Below the pieces are notes generated by a model. The model ran no database searches, was not told where the DNA came from, and worked only from the letters and a program-made list of their open reading frames with translations. Shown here piece by piece: positions 1 through 6,719 of a stretch of DNA of 15,221 nt. Numbering within the stretch: position 1 is the first letter of the stretch; each line of letters begins with the position of its first letter. The DNA is from Trichodesmium sp. MAG_R04 (GTDB lineage Bacteria > Cyanobacteriota > Cyanobacteriia > Cyanobacteriales > Microcoleaceae): the NCBI GenBank assembly GCA_023356515.1, contig JAKQYG010000045.1:1-15221 (forward strand). Direction: 5' to 3'. The translations under genes were made by a program, and so were the position numbers.

Positions 1-71
1 ATTCTTTTTGTTTCTTTTGGATGATTATAAATATATTCTAAAGTTGGATTCATTTGGGAGACTTCATACAT
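1..71 (-). CDS. Possible N-terminal fragment of an unidentified protein leaving the left edge
   Basis: An ATG at 69-71 on the minus strand opens a frame that stays open to the window edge for 23 codons, reading MYEVSQMNPTLEYIYNHPKE and onwards. The reading frame is also open about 20 codons upstream of this ATG before a stop, but no other start codon is visible there. The phrase around LEYIYNHPKE resembles the N-terminal region of some cyanobacterial IS-type transposases, but only from memory. Too little is present to assign a function, and it could be a chance open frame. Confidence 0.3.
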   Translation of the reverse strand, partial: MYEVSQMNPTLEYIYNHPKETKR

Positions 72-402
72 AAATGGTTTTGATAATTTTACCTTATTTT
101 CTATTTTGGAGATGTCTACTACATTTGTTTAGCAAATTTTTTGAGGGAAAAGCAATAGAACACTTAATTGGAACTCGAGATGAAAACAGGTAGAGGGCCA
201 AAATAATCAACGATTGAATAGTAGTAGAATAAATCCCTTGGCAATTAGTGCGATCGCTCAAGTGATAGAGAAACTTTGGCAATTTTTGAATTGGTCATTG
301 GTAAATTCCGGTAACTCATACCATTCTATTGAGAAAGTGATCGTCTCCTACCCCATATTATAAATATAAATACTTACTCAACTTTACCCCTCTTTCTGTG
401 CT

Positions 403-423
403 ACATTTTGTCGTGCGGAATGT
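403..423 (+). repeat. Short dispersed repeat (module C, copy 1)
   Basis: This 21-nt word has outer ends acatt and aatgt that form an imperfect inverted repeat. It is matched at 18 of 21 positions by 14797-14817 near the right end of the window. Here it sits directly 5' of module A; at the right end it sits 3' of a short heptad run. It is probably a small dispersed cyanobacterial repeat. Confidence 0.5.
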
Positions 424-428
424 AGGGT

Positions 429-492
429 CGAAGCAAAGGTTAGGACATTACTAAATACTGAAATTAAGTCAGAGATTACTTCTGACTTCTTA
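429..492 (+). repeat. Dispersed repeat module A, copy 1
   Basis: This 64-nt segment aligns without gaps to 6628-6691 on the same strand, with about 53 of 64 positions identical by hand count. It contains a perfect 8-bp hairpin (466-473 with 481-488, loop 474-480). Its 3' end runs into heptad-like units of the acttctg type (478-498). The second copy keeps the primary sequence but only part of the hairpin pairing. Confidence 0.75.
466..488. repeat. Hairpin inside module A
   Basis: The arms aagtcaga (466-473) and tctgactt (481-488) are exact reverse complements around a 7-nt loop. No T-run follows on either strand, so this is not a convincing intrinsic terminator. It is better read as the palindromic core of a dispersed repeat. 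Confidence 0.55.
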
Positions 493-522
493 CTTACCCG
501 TAGTGCTATACTTCGACTGCTA

Positions 523-650
523 TATCATAAAAAATTAGCCATTGATAAATTTTATTGATATTGAGTTCTAGAATGAAGGTTGTTTATATGAGTCTCTTTG
601 TAAATGTAAATATACATAAAGATATATGAAGACCTGCAGAATGTCGGCTA
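523..650 (+). repeat. Dispersed repeat module B, copy 1
   Basis: The segment 523-576 matches the reverse complement of 6545-6598 at about 47 of 54 positions without gaps. Weaker similarity continues out to the word gtcggct at 643-649, which matches agccgac at 6482-6488 in the other copy. The full module is therefore about 128 bp here and about 117 bp in the other copy, the difference being one internal indel. It lies 30 nt after module A and ends just before the stop codon of the ABC ATPase gene. Confidence 0.7.
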
Positions 651-658
651 TAAAATAG

Positions 659-2350
659 TTATTTCCTCCCTTCTTCCTTCTTACTTCTTATCTTCTGCAA
701 TAAAGGCGCTGCACTTAACAATGTCTGAGTGTAAGAATGTTGGGGATTATTAAATATCTCTTCTGTTTTACCCTGCTCTACAATTTTGCCACCATTCATA
801 ACAGCAATTTTATCACAAATAAATCTAGCCACCCATAAGTCATGGGTAATAAATAAATAAGTTAAACTTAATTCTTTCTTCAATTCCAACATCAATTCCA
901 AAACTTGAGTTTGAGTAGTAACGTCTAACATGCTTACAGGTTCATCACAAATAATTAGTTTTGGATTTGTAATCAATGCTCTGGCAATAGCAACTCTTTG
1001 TTGTTGTCCTCCTGATAATTCTGAGGGGTATCTCATACCATATTCTACTACTGGAGTCAAGCCTACTTTTTCCAACATTTCCTCAACTTGAATTTTAGCT
1101 TCCTCTGTGCTAGCCAAATCATGGATAAATAGGGGGTCAGCTACTATCTGGTTAACAGTCATCATAGGGTTGAGACAAGCGAGGGGGTCTTGAAATATCA
1201 TTTGCATTTCCCGACGGTAGGCTTGTAAGGCAGAGCTTGATAAAGTAGTTAAGTTTGTGCCTTGAAATTCAACTGACCCATAAGTAGGTTTGATTAATTG
1301 TAAAATAGTCCGAGATAAAGTACTTTTGCCACAACCAGACTCTCCGACTAATCCTAAGATTTCTCCTGAATAAAGATTTAAATTGACTCCATCAACTGCT
1401 TTAATAAGTTTGCTTTTGCCAGAAGATAATAACTGTTCTATAAAATTACTTTCTAAGGTGCAGTGTTTAACTAAATCTTTGATTTGCAAAATAGGTTTAA
1501 CTGTTTTGGCAATTGTTATTTCTTCAGATTTTTCTAGTTTAATTGGAGGAAGAGTAGATTCAATGACTTGAATATGTAAAGCGGCCGCAAATAAAGATTT
1601 AGTATGTTCATGTTGGGGGTTCTGGAGAATTTTTTTGATTGCACCTATTTCTACTATTTTACCCCCATACATTACAGCAATATAGTCACAATGTTCTGCC
1701 ACCATTGCCAAATCATGAGAAATTAATAATAGGGAAGTCTGACGTTCTTGGCAAAGTTTAGTTAGCTCCTGCAAAATTTGAGATGCTATAGTTACATCTA
1801 AGCTGGTGGTAGGTTCGTCAGCCACTATTAATTTGGGTTCAAGTAGAAGTGCTAAAGCGATCGCCACCCTTTGTCGCATTCCCCCACTAAACTCATGAGG
1901 ATATTGAGACCAACGACTAGCAGGAATATTAACACTTTCTAAAGTCTCTATAGATTTTTGTTCTGCCTGAGATTTAGATAGATAGGGTTGATGTGCAATA
2001 ATGGTTTCTAAACAATGATCCCCAATAGTCATTAATGGATCGAGGCGGGTCATGGGGTCTTGAAAAACTAATCCTATTGCCTCACCACGAAATTTCCTGA
2101 GTTGAGAAGGGTTCATCCTAAAAACCGATTCTCCCCCGAATATAACAGACCCCTCAACTTGTACTGGTTTGGGCAATAATCTCATAACAGCACGTCCAAG
2201 GGTAGATTTACCACATCCAGATTCTCCCACTAATCCTAATTTTTCACCAGGCAGCAGTTTTAGAGAAACATTATCTACTGCCCAATGATATTTCCTAAGC
2301 TTTTCTGGATAAGCTACTCGTAGATTTTCTATACTAAGTAAGGGATTCAT
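659..2350 (-). CDS. ABC transporter ATP-binding protein, two ATPase domains (dipeptide/oligopeptide type)
   Basis: The product is a 563-residue cytoplasmic energy subunit with two complete ABC ATPase domains fused, in the DppD-DppF/GsiA/YejF arrangement. Domain 1 (about 1-255) has Walker A GESGCGKS at 42-49, a Q-loop near 97, signature FSGGMRQR at 154-161, Walker B LIVADEP at 174-180 and H-loop His212. Domain 2 (about 286-550) has Walker A at 336-343, Q387, signature LSGGQQQR at 445-452, Walker B LIICDEP at 465-471 and His503. Each domain is followed by the Asn-Pro-Gln-His oligopeptide-type C-terminal motif (244-247, 535-538). By family it would power import of peptides or a similar small solute. 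No permease or binding-protein gene is adjacent, so the substrate is unknown. The final residues after about 550 (basic/acidic KIRSKKEEGRK) are encoded by heptad repeats. The ATG start has no clear Shine-Dalgarno sequence. Confidence 0.95.
   Translation of the reverse strand: MNPLLSIENLRVAYPEKLRKYHWAVDNVSLKLLPGEKLGLVGESGCGKSTLGRAVMRLLPKPVQVEGSVIFGGESVFRMNPSQLRKFRGEAIGLVFQDPMTRLDPLMTIGDHCLETIIAHQPYLSKSQAEQKSIETLESVNIPASRWSQYPHEFSGGMRQRVAIALALLLEPKLIVADEPTTSLDVTIASQILQELTKLCQERQTSLLLISHDLAMVAEHCDYIAVMYGGKIVEIGAIKKILQNPQHEHTKSLFAAALHIQVIESTLPPIKLEKSEEITIAKTVKPILQIKDLVKHCTLESNFIEQLLSSGKSKLIKAVDGVNLNLYSGEILGLVGESGCGKSTLSRTILQLIKPTYGSVEFQGTNLTTLSSSALQAYRREMQMIFQDPLACLNPMMTVNQIVADPLFIHDLASTEEAKIQVEEMLEKVGLTPVVEYGMRYPSELSGGQQQRVAIARALITNPKLIICDEPVSMLDVTTQTQVLELMLELKKELSLTYLFITHDLWVARFICDKIAVMNGGKIVEQGKTEEIFNNPQHSYTQTLLSAAPLLQKIRSKKEEGRK
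664..698. repeat. Heptanucleotide tandem repeat within a coding 3' end
   Basis: Five consecutive 7-nt units of the ttcttcc/ttcttac/cttctgc type lie at 664-670, 671-677, 678-684, 685-691 and 692-698. They fall inside the last codons of the ABC ATPase gene and encode its Lys/Glu/Arg-rich tail. Such seven-base short tandem repeats (STRRs) are known from filamentous cyanobacteria, where they are usually intergenic. Confidence 0.6.
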
Positions 2351-2419
2351 TAATTAAAAGTTAAATAGTTCAAAGTAATCTCTAACCAAAAAATCAGTTA
2401 TCCTAACTCTTTTGAGGGC

Positions 2420-2457
2420 GTCAGAAAAAAATCACTTCGGTATTTCAAGGTTCTGAC
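2420..2457. repeat. Inverted repeat upstream of the ABC ATPase gene
   Basis: The arms gtcagaa (2420-2426) and ttctgac (2451-2457) are exact reverse complements around 24 nt. The arm sequence overlaps the core of the module A hairpin (gtcaga/tctgac), so this may be a decayed relative. No terminator-like T-run follows. Confidence 0.4.
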
Positions 2458-2473
2458 TTCAGCGGTCGGTATT

Positions 2474-2495
2474 GATAACTAATAACTAGATAACT
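2474..2495. repeat. Short heptad repeat (gataact type)
   Basis: Three near-identical 7-nt units, gataact (2474-2480), aataact (2481-2487) and gataact (2489-2495), lie in the ABC ATPase 5' region, with a single extra base before the third. This is a different heptad family from those at 664, 3639 and 9002. Confidence 0.5.
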
Positions 2496-2560
2496 GAAAT
2501 GACTGAGTTTTTGGAGTCCAAATACATCCAGAAATGAAATTTACCTCTGTGCCCTAAATA

Positions 2561-2577
2561 TATAGTACTGTACTATA
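2561..2577. repeat. 17-bp near-perfect palindrome after the zinc-ribbon gene
   Basis: The sequence tatagtac, one central t, then gtactata has perfectly complementary 8-nt arms. It lies 4 bp beyond the stop codon of the minus-strand zinc-ribbon gene and about 210 bp upstream of the ABC ATPase start. No T-run follows on the minus strand, so a classic terminator is not supported. A protein-binding operator or a processing hairpin are both possible. Confidence 0.45.
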
Positions 2578-2581
2578 CAAA

Positions 2582-3193
2582 TTATTCACTTTGACTATTC
2601 ATGCTAAATTTCCCATTAAGTTCCTTTCTTTTATTTTCAAATCTGCGTAACATATAAGTAGCAGCACAATCTGCTTGGGGATGATTTTCTAATAGATCTG
2701 TTAATTGAAAAATATACTCAGCTATTTCTTCTCCTAATGTCTCAATGAGAGTCTCACGACTAATCATTTCTTGTTGATGCTGGCGTACTTTCGCTTGCCA
2801 TTGGCTGGAAAATATCTCGTTAATTTTAGTGTGAAGACCAAGCTCTTCTAAGATTTTCCACTCTTCACCATTATCAAACCAGGTGCCTCCACAACTCATG
2901 CAACGTTCTATATAAAAAGGTTGTTTAATGTTGATTCTGGTTCGAGATAAATAAGCACCACATTCAGGACAAAATCCTGCTTTACCATCAAATAGAGAAG
3001 GTACAAAATTTTCAAATTGATTGTAGTAAGGCAAGATTTCTTCTGGAGCATACCATAAAGGTAAATTGGCTAACCAGGCTTCATAATCTTTTGCTGAAAT
3101 CCAAAAACCTTCAGACTTAGGACAGTATTTTACCGGGATAGTATCATTTAAAATGGCATCTTCTAACTCTAGATCGCATTTGGGGCTTTTCAT
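2582..3193 (-). CDS. zf-TFIIB-type zinc-ribbon protein
   Basis: The product is a 203-residue soluble protein, probably cytoplasmic. Residues 75-110 form a canonical zf-TFIIB ribbon: C75-x2-C78, then C98-x2-C101 in the context CMSCGGTWFDNGE, which is the family hallmark. Residues 1-40 look like a first, degenerate copy: PKC at 4-6 and YCPKSEGFWIS at 23-33 keep the GFW motif, but one cysteine of each CxxC pair is replaced. The C-terminal half (about 120-195) is predicted helical and unrecognised. Its ATG overlaps the stop of the preceding PatD-like gene by four bases (ATGA, 3190-3193), which implies translational coupling and joint function. The family is often annotated as a zinc-finger transcription factor, but its biochemical role is not established, and DNA binding is not shown here. 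Confidence 0.8.
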   Translation of the reverse strand: MKSPKCDLELEDAILNDTIPVKYCPKSEGFWISAKDYEAWLANLPLWYAPEEILPYYNQFENFVPSLFDGKAGFCPECGAYLSRTRINIKQPFYIERCMSCGGTWFDNGEEWKILEELGLHTKINEIFSSQWQAKVRQHQQEMISRETLIETLGEEIAEYIFQLTDLLENHPQADCAATYMLRRFENKRKELNGKFSMNSQSE

Positions 3194-3576
3194 CCTGTTT
3201 TTTCCTGATTCTGTGTTAATTTAGTTTGACAAAGTATACTTAAACAATAACCTTTGAGGGTTTCTAGGCGATAGCTAATATTGGCCAATCGAGCTTGTTT
3301 TGTTTGAGGGTTTTGAGATGCTTGTAAAAAGCTAATATCTAGACTCAAGAGCTTAAATTGCTTATGAATCTCCGTTACATAAAACTGTAGCTGGTATGCT
3401 ATAGGTTGGTCTAGTTCCGAATTATCTAAATTAATAATTTGAGTCTCGAACCACTTTTGGACTTCCTGATTTGTGGCCAATATTTCTTCAAGCTCTCTTG
3501 CCGTCACATTCTGTTGCAACTGATTCAGAAGTTGACTTAATTTTTGATATTGCTGGTTATGCTCCTTTGACAACAT
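3190..3576 (-). CDS. PatD-like protein (heterocyst frequency control family), tentative
   Basis: The product is 128 residues, soluble and almost wholly helical. An N-terminal Gln/Leu-rich helix (about 7-25) is followed by Glu-rich and Trp-containing helices (28-50). The region around 65-85, reading EIHKQFKLLSLDISFLQAS, and a C-terminal helix (96-116) match my memory of cyanobacterial PatD. That small protein tunes heterocyst frequency in Anabaena and its gene is reported as an NtcA target. Homologues also occur in filamentous species without heterocysts, so the name does not prove differentiation. The gene is the first of a two-gene unit and overlaps the zinc-ribbon gene by ATGA. The assignment is from memory without a search; a generic helical cyanobacterial protein of unknown function is the alternative. 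No strong ribosome binding site is seen. Confidence 0.65.
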   Translation of the reverse strand: MLSKEHNQQYQKLSQLLNQLQQNVTARELEEILATNQEVQKWFETQIINLDNSELDQPIAYQLQFYVTEIHKQFKLLSLDISFLQASQNPQTKQARLANISYRLETLKGYCLSILCQTKLTQNQEKTG

Positions 3577-3638
3577 AATGTAAGTAAATCGAAACTTATA
3601 TATATTATTAACATAGGAAGTAATAACGTTTCACGGAA

Positions 3639-3673
3639 GTTAAAAGTAAAAAATTAAAAATTAAAAGTTAAAA
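3639..3673. repeat. Heptad repeat (gttaaaa type)
   Basis: Five contiguous 7-nt units follow the pattern g/a-ttaaaa, at 3639-3645, 3646-3652, 3653-3659, 3660-3666 and 3667-3673. Only the second unit deviates noticeably. This is typical of cyanobacterial STRR sequences and lies about 60 bp upstream of the PatD-like gene. Confidence 0.65.
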
Positions 3674-3746
3674 AATTAGATAGTAGCAAATTTTTCAGGG
3701 AGCTAGTAATTGACTATTCCCTAATTCCCAAATAGTAGCAAGATTT

Positions 3747-3777
3747 TTGACACAAATAAAATAGGATTGCCTATAGA
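3747..3777 (+). promoter_or_regulatory. Weak sigma70-like promoter candidate upstream of rel
   Basis: A perfect TTGACA at 3747-3752 is followed by TATAGA at 3772-3777. The 19-bp spacing is longer than ideal, and the -10 box overlaps a tandem repeat. It would give a leader of roughly 250 nt before rel. AT-rich DNA makes chance matches likely. Confidence 0.22.
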
Positions 3778-3792
3778 TATATAGATATATAG
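3772..3792. repeat. Tandem 8-nt repeat (tatagata)
   Basis: The unit tatagata occurs twice in direct tandem, followed by a partial third copy (tatag). It directly abuts the dispersed palindromic word at 3754-3777. Confidence 0.5.
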
Positions 3793-3904
3793 TAGATTTC
3801 GAATAAATGATGTATAGGCTAAATGGTGAAAATCATGTAGTGCATGCATCTAGCCCCTATGGGTGTATCTAATAACAATGATAAAGAGCTGTAAGTAGAT
3901 AGGT

Positions 3905-3918
3905 GTAATTATCCGTAC
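3905..3918. promoter_or_regulatory. NtcA-type binding site (GTA-N8-TAC)
   Basis: The bases GTAattatccgTAC match the consensus of the cyanobacterial nitrogen regulator NtcA exactly. The site lies 117 bp upstream of the first rel start codon and about 330 bp upstream of the divergent PatD-like gene. No TAN3T box lies at the usual distance of about 22 nt, although a TAAAAT occurs 9 nt downstream. Such a site is expected a few times by chance in a window of this size. Confidence 0.3.
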
Positions 3919-4034
3919 AATAGCAATTAAAATTCAAGACAGTCAAAATCCTTTGAGGAGTTGCTTCTAGGTATTTTTTCATATTTTTTATTTTAACCTT
4001 TATTTATGCCTACCCACTTAAAAGCAGTTAAAAG

Positions 4035-6311
4035 ATGATACTTATGAACTCTAAACTAATGACTATGAAAACAAAAACTATAATGCCTAAACCTCAAATT
4101 ACATGCGTAATTCCTGATTGGTTACAAGAATGTCTAGATAACAAAAATAATGGTGATAATTTGACTAGCTGTTCATTGGAAACAGGATTAATTTGTCGAG
4201 CATTTGAATTTGCATACAAGTTACATAAAGGGCAGTATCGAAAATCAGGAGAACCTTATATTTGTCATCCTGTAGCTGTAGCAGGATTGTTAAAACATCT
4301 AGGTGGTGATAGTACTATGATTGCTGCAGGTTTTCTACATGATATTGTTGAAGATACTGAGGTAAATATTGAAGAAATAGAAGAAAAATTTGGTTCGGAA
4401 GTAACTTTATTAGTAGAAGGTGTAACTAAGCTGTCTAAGTTTAATTTTTCCAACAAAACAGAGTTACAAGCTGAAAATTTTCGCCGAATGTTTTTAGCAA
4501 TGGCAAAAGATATTAGAGTTATTATTGTCAAATTGGCAGACAGATTACACAATATGAGAACTCTTGAACATTTACCACCTCATAAACAGTTAAGTAAAGC
4601 ATTAGAAACACGAGAAATATTTGCACCACTGGCAAACCGTTTAGGAATTGGCCAAATTAAATGGGAATTAGAAGATTTATCTTTTAAATATATTGAACCA
4701 AATGCTTATCGGGAAATTAAAGAGTTGGTAGCAGATAAAAGGGTAGATAGGGAAGCTAAATTGTTAAAAATGACAGAAAATTTGCGACAAAAATTAGACC
4801 AAGCAGAAATAGAATTTTATGACATTAGTGGTCGCCCTAAACATCTTTATGGAATTTATCGGAAGATGTACTTAAAACAAAAAGAATTTCACGAAGTATA
4901 TGATATTTCTGGACTGAGAGTTATTGTAGAAAAAAGAGAAGATTGTTATCGAACTTTAGCTATTATTCATGACTCTTATCGCCCTATTCCTGGAAGATTT
5001 AAAGACTATATTGGTTTGCCAAAACCTAATCGTTATCAGTCATTACATACAGGAGTAATAGGTATTACAGGTCGTCCAGTAGAGGTCCAAATTAGAACTC
5101 TGCAAATGCACCATGTTGCTGAGTATGGAATAGCTGCTCATTGGAAGTATAAAGAGACTGGTCATAGCAATACTAATGTTACAACTGAAGATGAAAAATT
5201 TACTTGGCTTCGACAATTATTAGAATGGCAAAGTGACCTGAAAGATGATCGGGAATATTTGGAAACTATTAAGGGTGATTTATTCTCTGAGGATGTTTAT
5301 GTATTTACACCAAAAGGTGATGTTATTTCTCTCAAACATGGCTCGACATCAATAGATTTTGCTTATCGTATTCATACAGAAGTAGGAAATCATTGTACAG
5401 GTGCTAAAGTAAATGAACGAATAGTACCTTTAGATACTCTTTTAAAAAATGGTGATATTGTCGAAATTTTGACTCAGAAAAATGGTCATCCTAGTTTAGA
5501 TTGGTTAAATTTTGTTGTTACTGGTGGAGCACGAAATCGAATTCGTCAGTGGTATAAGCGGTCTCATAGAGAAGAAAATATAGCTAGAGGTCGAGAATTG
5601 TTGGAAAAAGAATTGGGTAAAAAAGGTTTTGAATCTTTACTTAAATCTGAGCAAATGCGACTTGTTTCAGCAAGATTTAATTATCATAGTGTGGATGATT
5701 TATTAGCAGGCTTGGGTTACGGTGAAACAACTTTAAATTTAGTAGTTAATCGATTGCGAGATGCCTCTAGAGAAGTAACACAAGTTGAAAAGAATTCAGA
5801 TATTTTTGCAGAAAAATATTTACACAAATCTACTCAAACTTTATCTCCGAATAATTATTATCCAATCGCTGGAGTTGAAGGGTTGATGTACCATTTAGCA
5901 GGTTGTTGTAATCCGATTCCAGGTGAACCTATTATTGGATGTGTAACTCGTATAAACGGTATTTCTATTCATCGTCAAGGTTGTTCTAATCTAGAAAGTG
6001 TATCTGGAGAAAGGTTAGTTCCTGTTAGTTGGAATACTACTAATGAAAATCATGGACGACCTAAAACTTATCCAGTTAATATCTCTATTGCAGCTATAGA
6101 TAGAGTGGGTTTACTGAAGGATATTTTATCTCGTTTAATGGATAATAATGTTAATGTTCAAAATGCTCAGGTTAAAACAAATCCTGGTTATCCTGCGATT
6201 ATTGATCTATGTATTGAAGTGATCGATTGCCATCAATTAGAACGTATTTGTGCTCAGATTAAAAATATAAGTGATATTTTAAATCTGCGTCGTATTAATC
6301 AGGTTGAATAG
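4035..6311 (+). CDS. rel: Bifunctional (p)ppGpp synthetase/hydrolase, RelA/SpoT family
   Basis: The product is 758 residues, the usual length of a long Rel enzyme. It makes (p)ppGpp from ATP and GTP/GDP and hydrolyses it, setting the stringent response. The HD hydrolase domain (about 50-200) keeps His78, HDIVED at 102-107 and RLHNMR at 170-175, so hydrolysis is predicted active. The synthetase domain (about 250-375) has YDISGLRV at 289-296, an RFKD motif at 321-324 (the RxKD form found in bifunctional enzymes), NRYQSLHT at 332-339 and EVQIRT at 350-355. The TGS domain spans about 419-482, the CC/zinc-finger region has Cys624, Cys625, His646 and Cys650, and the ACT domain covers about 680-755. 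Several in-frame ATGs (residues 1, 4, 9, 11, 17) crowd the start; none has a clear Shine-Dalgarno, so translation could begin as late as 4083. Confidence 0.96.
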   Translation: MILMNSKLMTMKTKTIMPKPQITCVIPDWLQECLDNKNNGDNLTSCSLETGLICRAFEFAYKLHKGQYRKSGEPYICHPVAVAGLLKHLGGDSTMIAAGFLHDIVEDTEVNIEEIEEKFGSEVTLLVEGVTKLSKFNFSNKTELQAENFRRMFLAMAKDIRVIIVKLADRLHNMRTLEHLPPHKQLSKALETREIFAPLANRLGIGQIKWELEDLSFKYIEPNAYREIKELVADKRVDREAKLLKMTENLRQKLDQAEIEFYDISGRPKHLYGIYRKMYLKQKEFHEVYDISGLRVIVEKREDCYRTLAIIHDSYRPIPGRFKDYIGLPKPNRYQSLHTGVIGITGRPVEVQIRTLQMHHVAEYGIAAHWKYKETGHSNTNVTTEDEKFTWLRQLLEWQSDLKDDREYLETIKGDLFSEDVYVFTPKGDVISLKHGSTSIDFAYRIHTEVGNHCTGAKVNERIVPLDTLLKNGDIVEILTQKNGHPSLDWLNFVVTGGARNRIRQWYKRSHREENIARGRELLEKELGKKGFESLLKSEQMRLVSARFNYHSVDDLLAGLGYGETTLNLVVNRLRDASREVTQVEKNSDIFAEKYLHKSTQTLSPNNYYPIAGVEGLMYHLAGCCNPIPGEPIIGCVTRINGISIHRQGCSNLESVSGERLVPVSWNTTNENHGRPKTYPVNISIAAIDRVGLLKDILSRLMDNNVNVQNAQVKTNPGYPAIIDLCIEVIDCHQLERICAQIKNISDILNLRRINQVE

Positions 6312-6481
6312 TATTTGGATAGAACACATAAAAATTACAGGGTTTATGGTTGATGAATCTCATTCACTATGGGAAACCTTGAGCTATTATGCTTCTGTAA
6401 GAATTGATAAAAAAATATAAATTCTGTTAAAAAATGATTTAGAAAGATAGAGTTATTATGGTACCTTCGTAGTTCTCTTAA

Positions 6482-6598
6482 AGCCGACGTTAAGCACATC
6501 TTGATCTATATTTATATTTTTAAAGATATTTGTAGGAAAAACCCTCATTATAGAACTCAATATCAATAAATTTTTTTAATAACTAATTTTTTATGAGA
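6482..6598 (-). repeat. Dispersed repeat module B, copy 2 (inverted)
   Basis: This is the reverse-complement counterpart of 523-650. The best-conserved part, 6545-6598, matches 523-576 at about 47 of 54 positions. The outer end agccgac (6482-6488) matches gtcggct at 643-649. It lies 29 nt upstream of module A copy 2, whereas at the first locus module B is downstream of A. Confidence 0.7.
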
Positions 6599-6627
6599 AA
6601 ATTAATTACAATTCTTTATGTAGTAGT

Positions 6628-6691
6628 TGAAGCAAAGGTTAGAGAATTGCTAAACATTTAAATTTAGTTAGAGATTACTTCTGAATTCTTA
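6628..6691 (+). repeat. Dispersed repeat module A, copy 2
   Basis: Ungapped 64-nt match to 429-492, with about 53 identities. The best-conserved block is the 14-nt word gagattacttctga. Weaker similarity continues upstream through the word atgtag. The hairpin of copy 1 is partly lost here. Confidence 0.75.
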
Positions 6692-6719
6692 ATTTTTCTA
6701 TGAATTAGGCTCGAAAAAT

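Larger units (their letters stand above)
72..658. other. Repeat-rich intergenic region
   Basis: No gene could be supported in these 587 bases. Positions 72-400 are AT-rich, with one HIP1 octamer at 250-257 and only short frames broken by stops. From 403 to 650 the region is occupied by dispersed repeats that recur elsewhere in this window (described separately). The last repeat module ends only about 9 bp from the stop codon of the minus-strand ABC ATPase gene, so that gene has essentially no unique 3' flank. Confidence 0.7.
3577..4034. other. Divergent intergenic region between the PatD-like gene and rel
   Basis: These 458 bp separate two divergently transcribed units and must hold promoters for both. 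They contain an A-rich heptad tract (3639-3673), a copy of the aggattgctatag-type palindromic word (3754-3777), an 8-nt tandem (3772-3792), the palindrome tgcatgca (3841-3848) and an NtcA-type GTA-N8-TAC site (3905-3918). No open frame of note is visible. Confidence 0.65.
6312..6719. other. Intergenic region between rel and the aldehyde dehydrogenase gene
   Basis: Positions 6312-6481 are unique AT-rich sequence, with a weak outer pair ggttt/aaacc enclosing tgaat-ctc-attca near 6342-6378 but no T-run. Positions 6482-6691 are dispersed repeat modules B (inverted) and A. Only 28 bp separate the end of module A from the aldehyde dehydrogenase start, so any promoter of that gene lies within the repeats or further upstream. 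Confidence 0.65.

Noticed and set aside
94..282. 62-codon minus-strand open frame in the left intergenic region
   Set aside because: No recognisable domain, no ribosome binding site, low-complexity composition; overlapping plus-strand frames are equally open. Probably chance, possibly part of a decayed gene that cannot be identified.
1383..1571. Plus-strand open frame inside the ABC ATPase gene
   Set aside because: Antisense to the well-supported ATPase coding sequence and without any known motif.
4265..4552. Minus-strand open frame inside rel
   Set aside because: Lies wholly antisense to the conserved HD domain of Rel; its sequence is a by-product of that coding frame.
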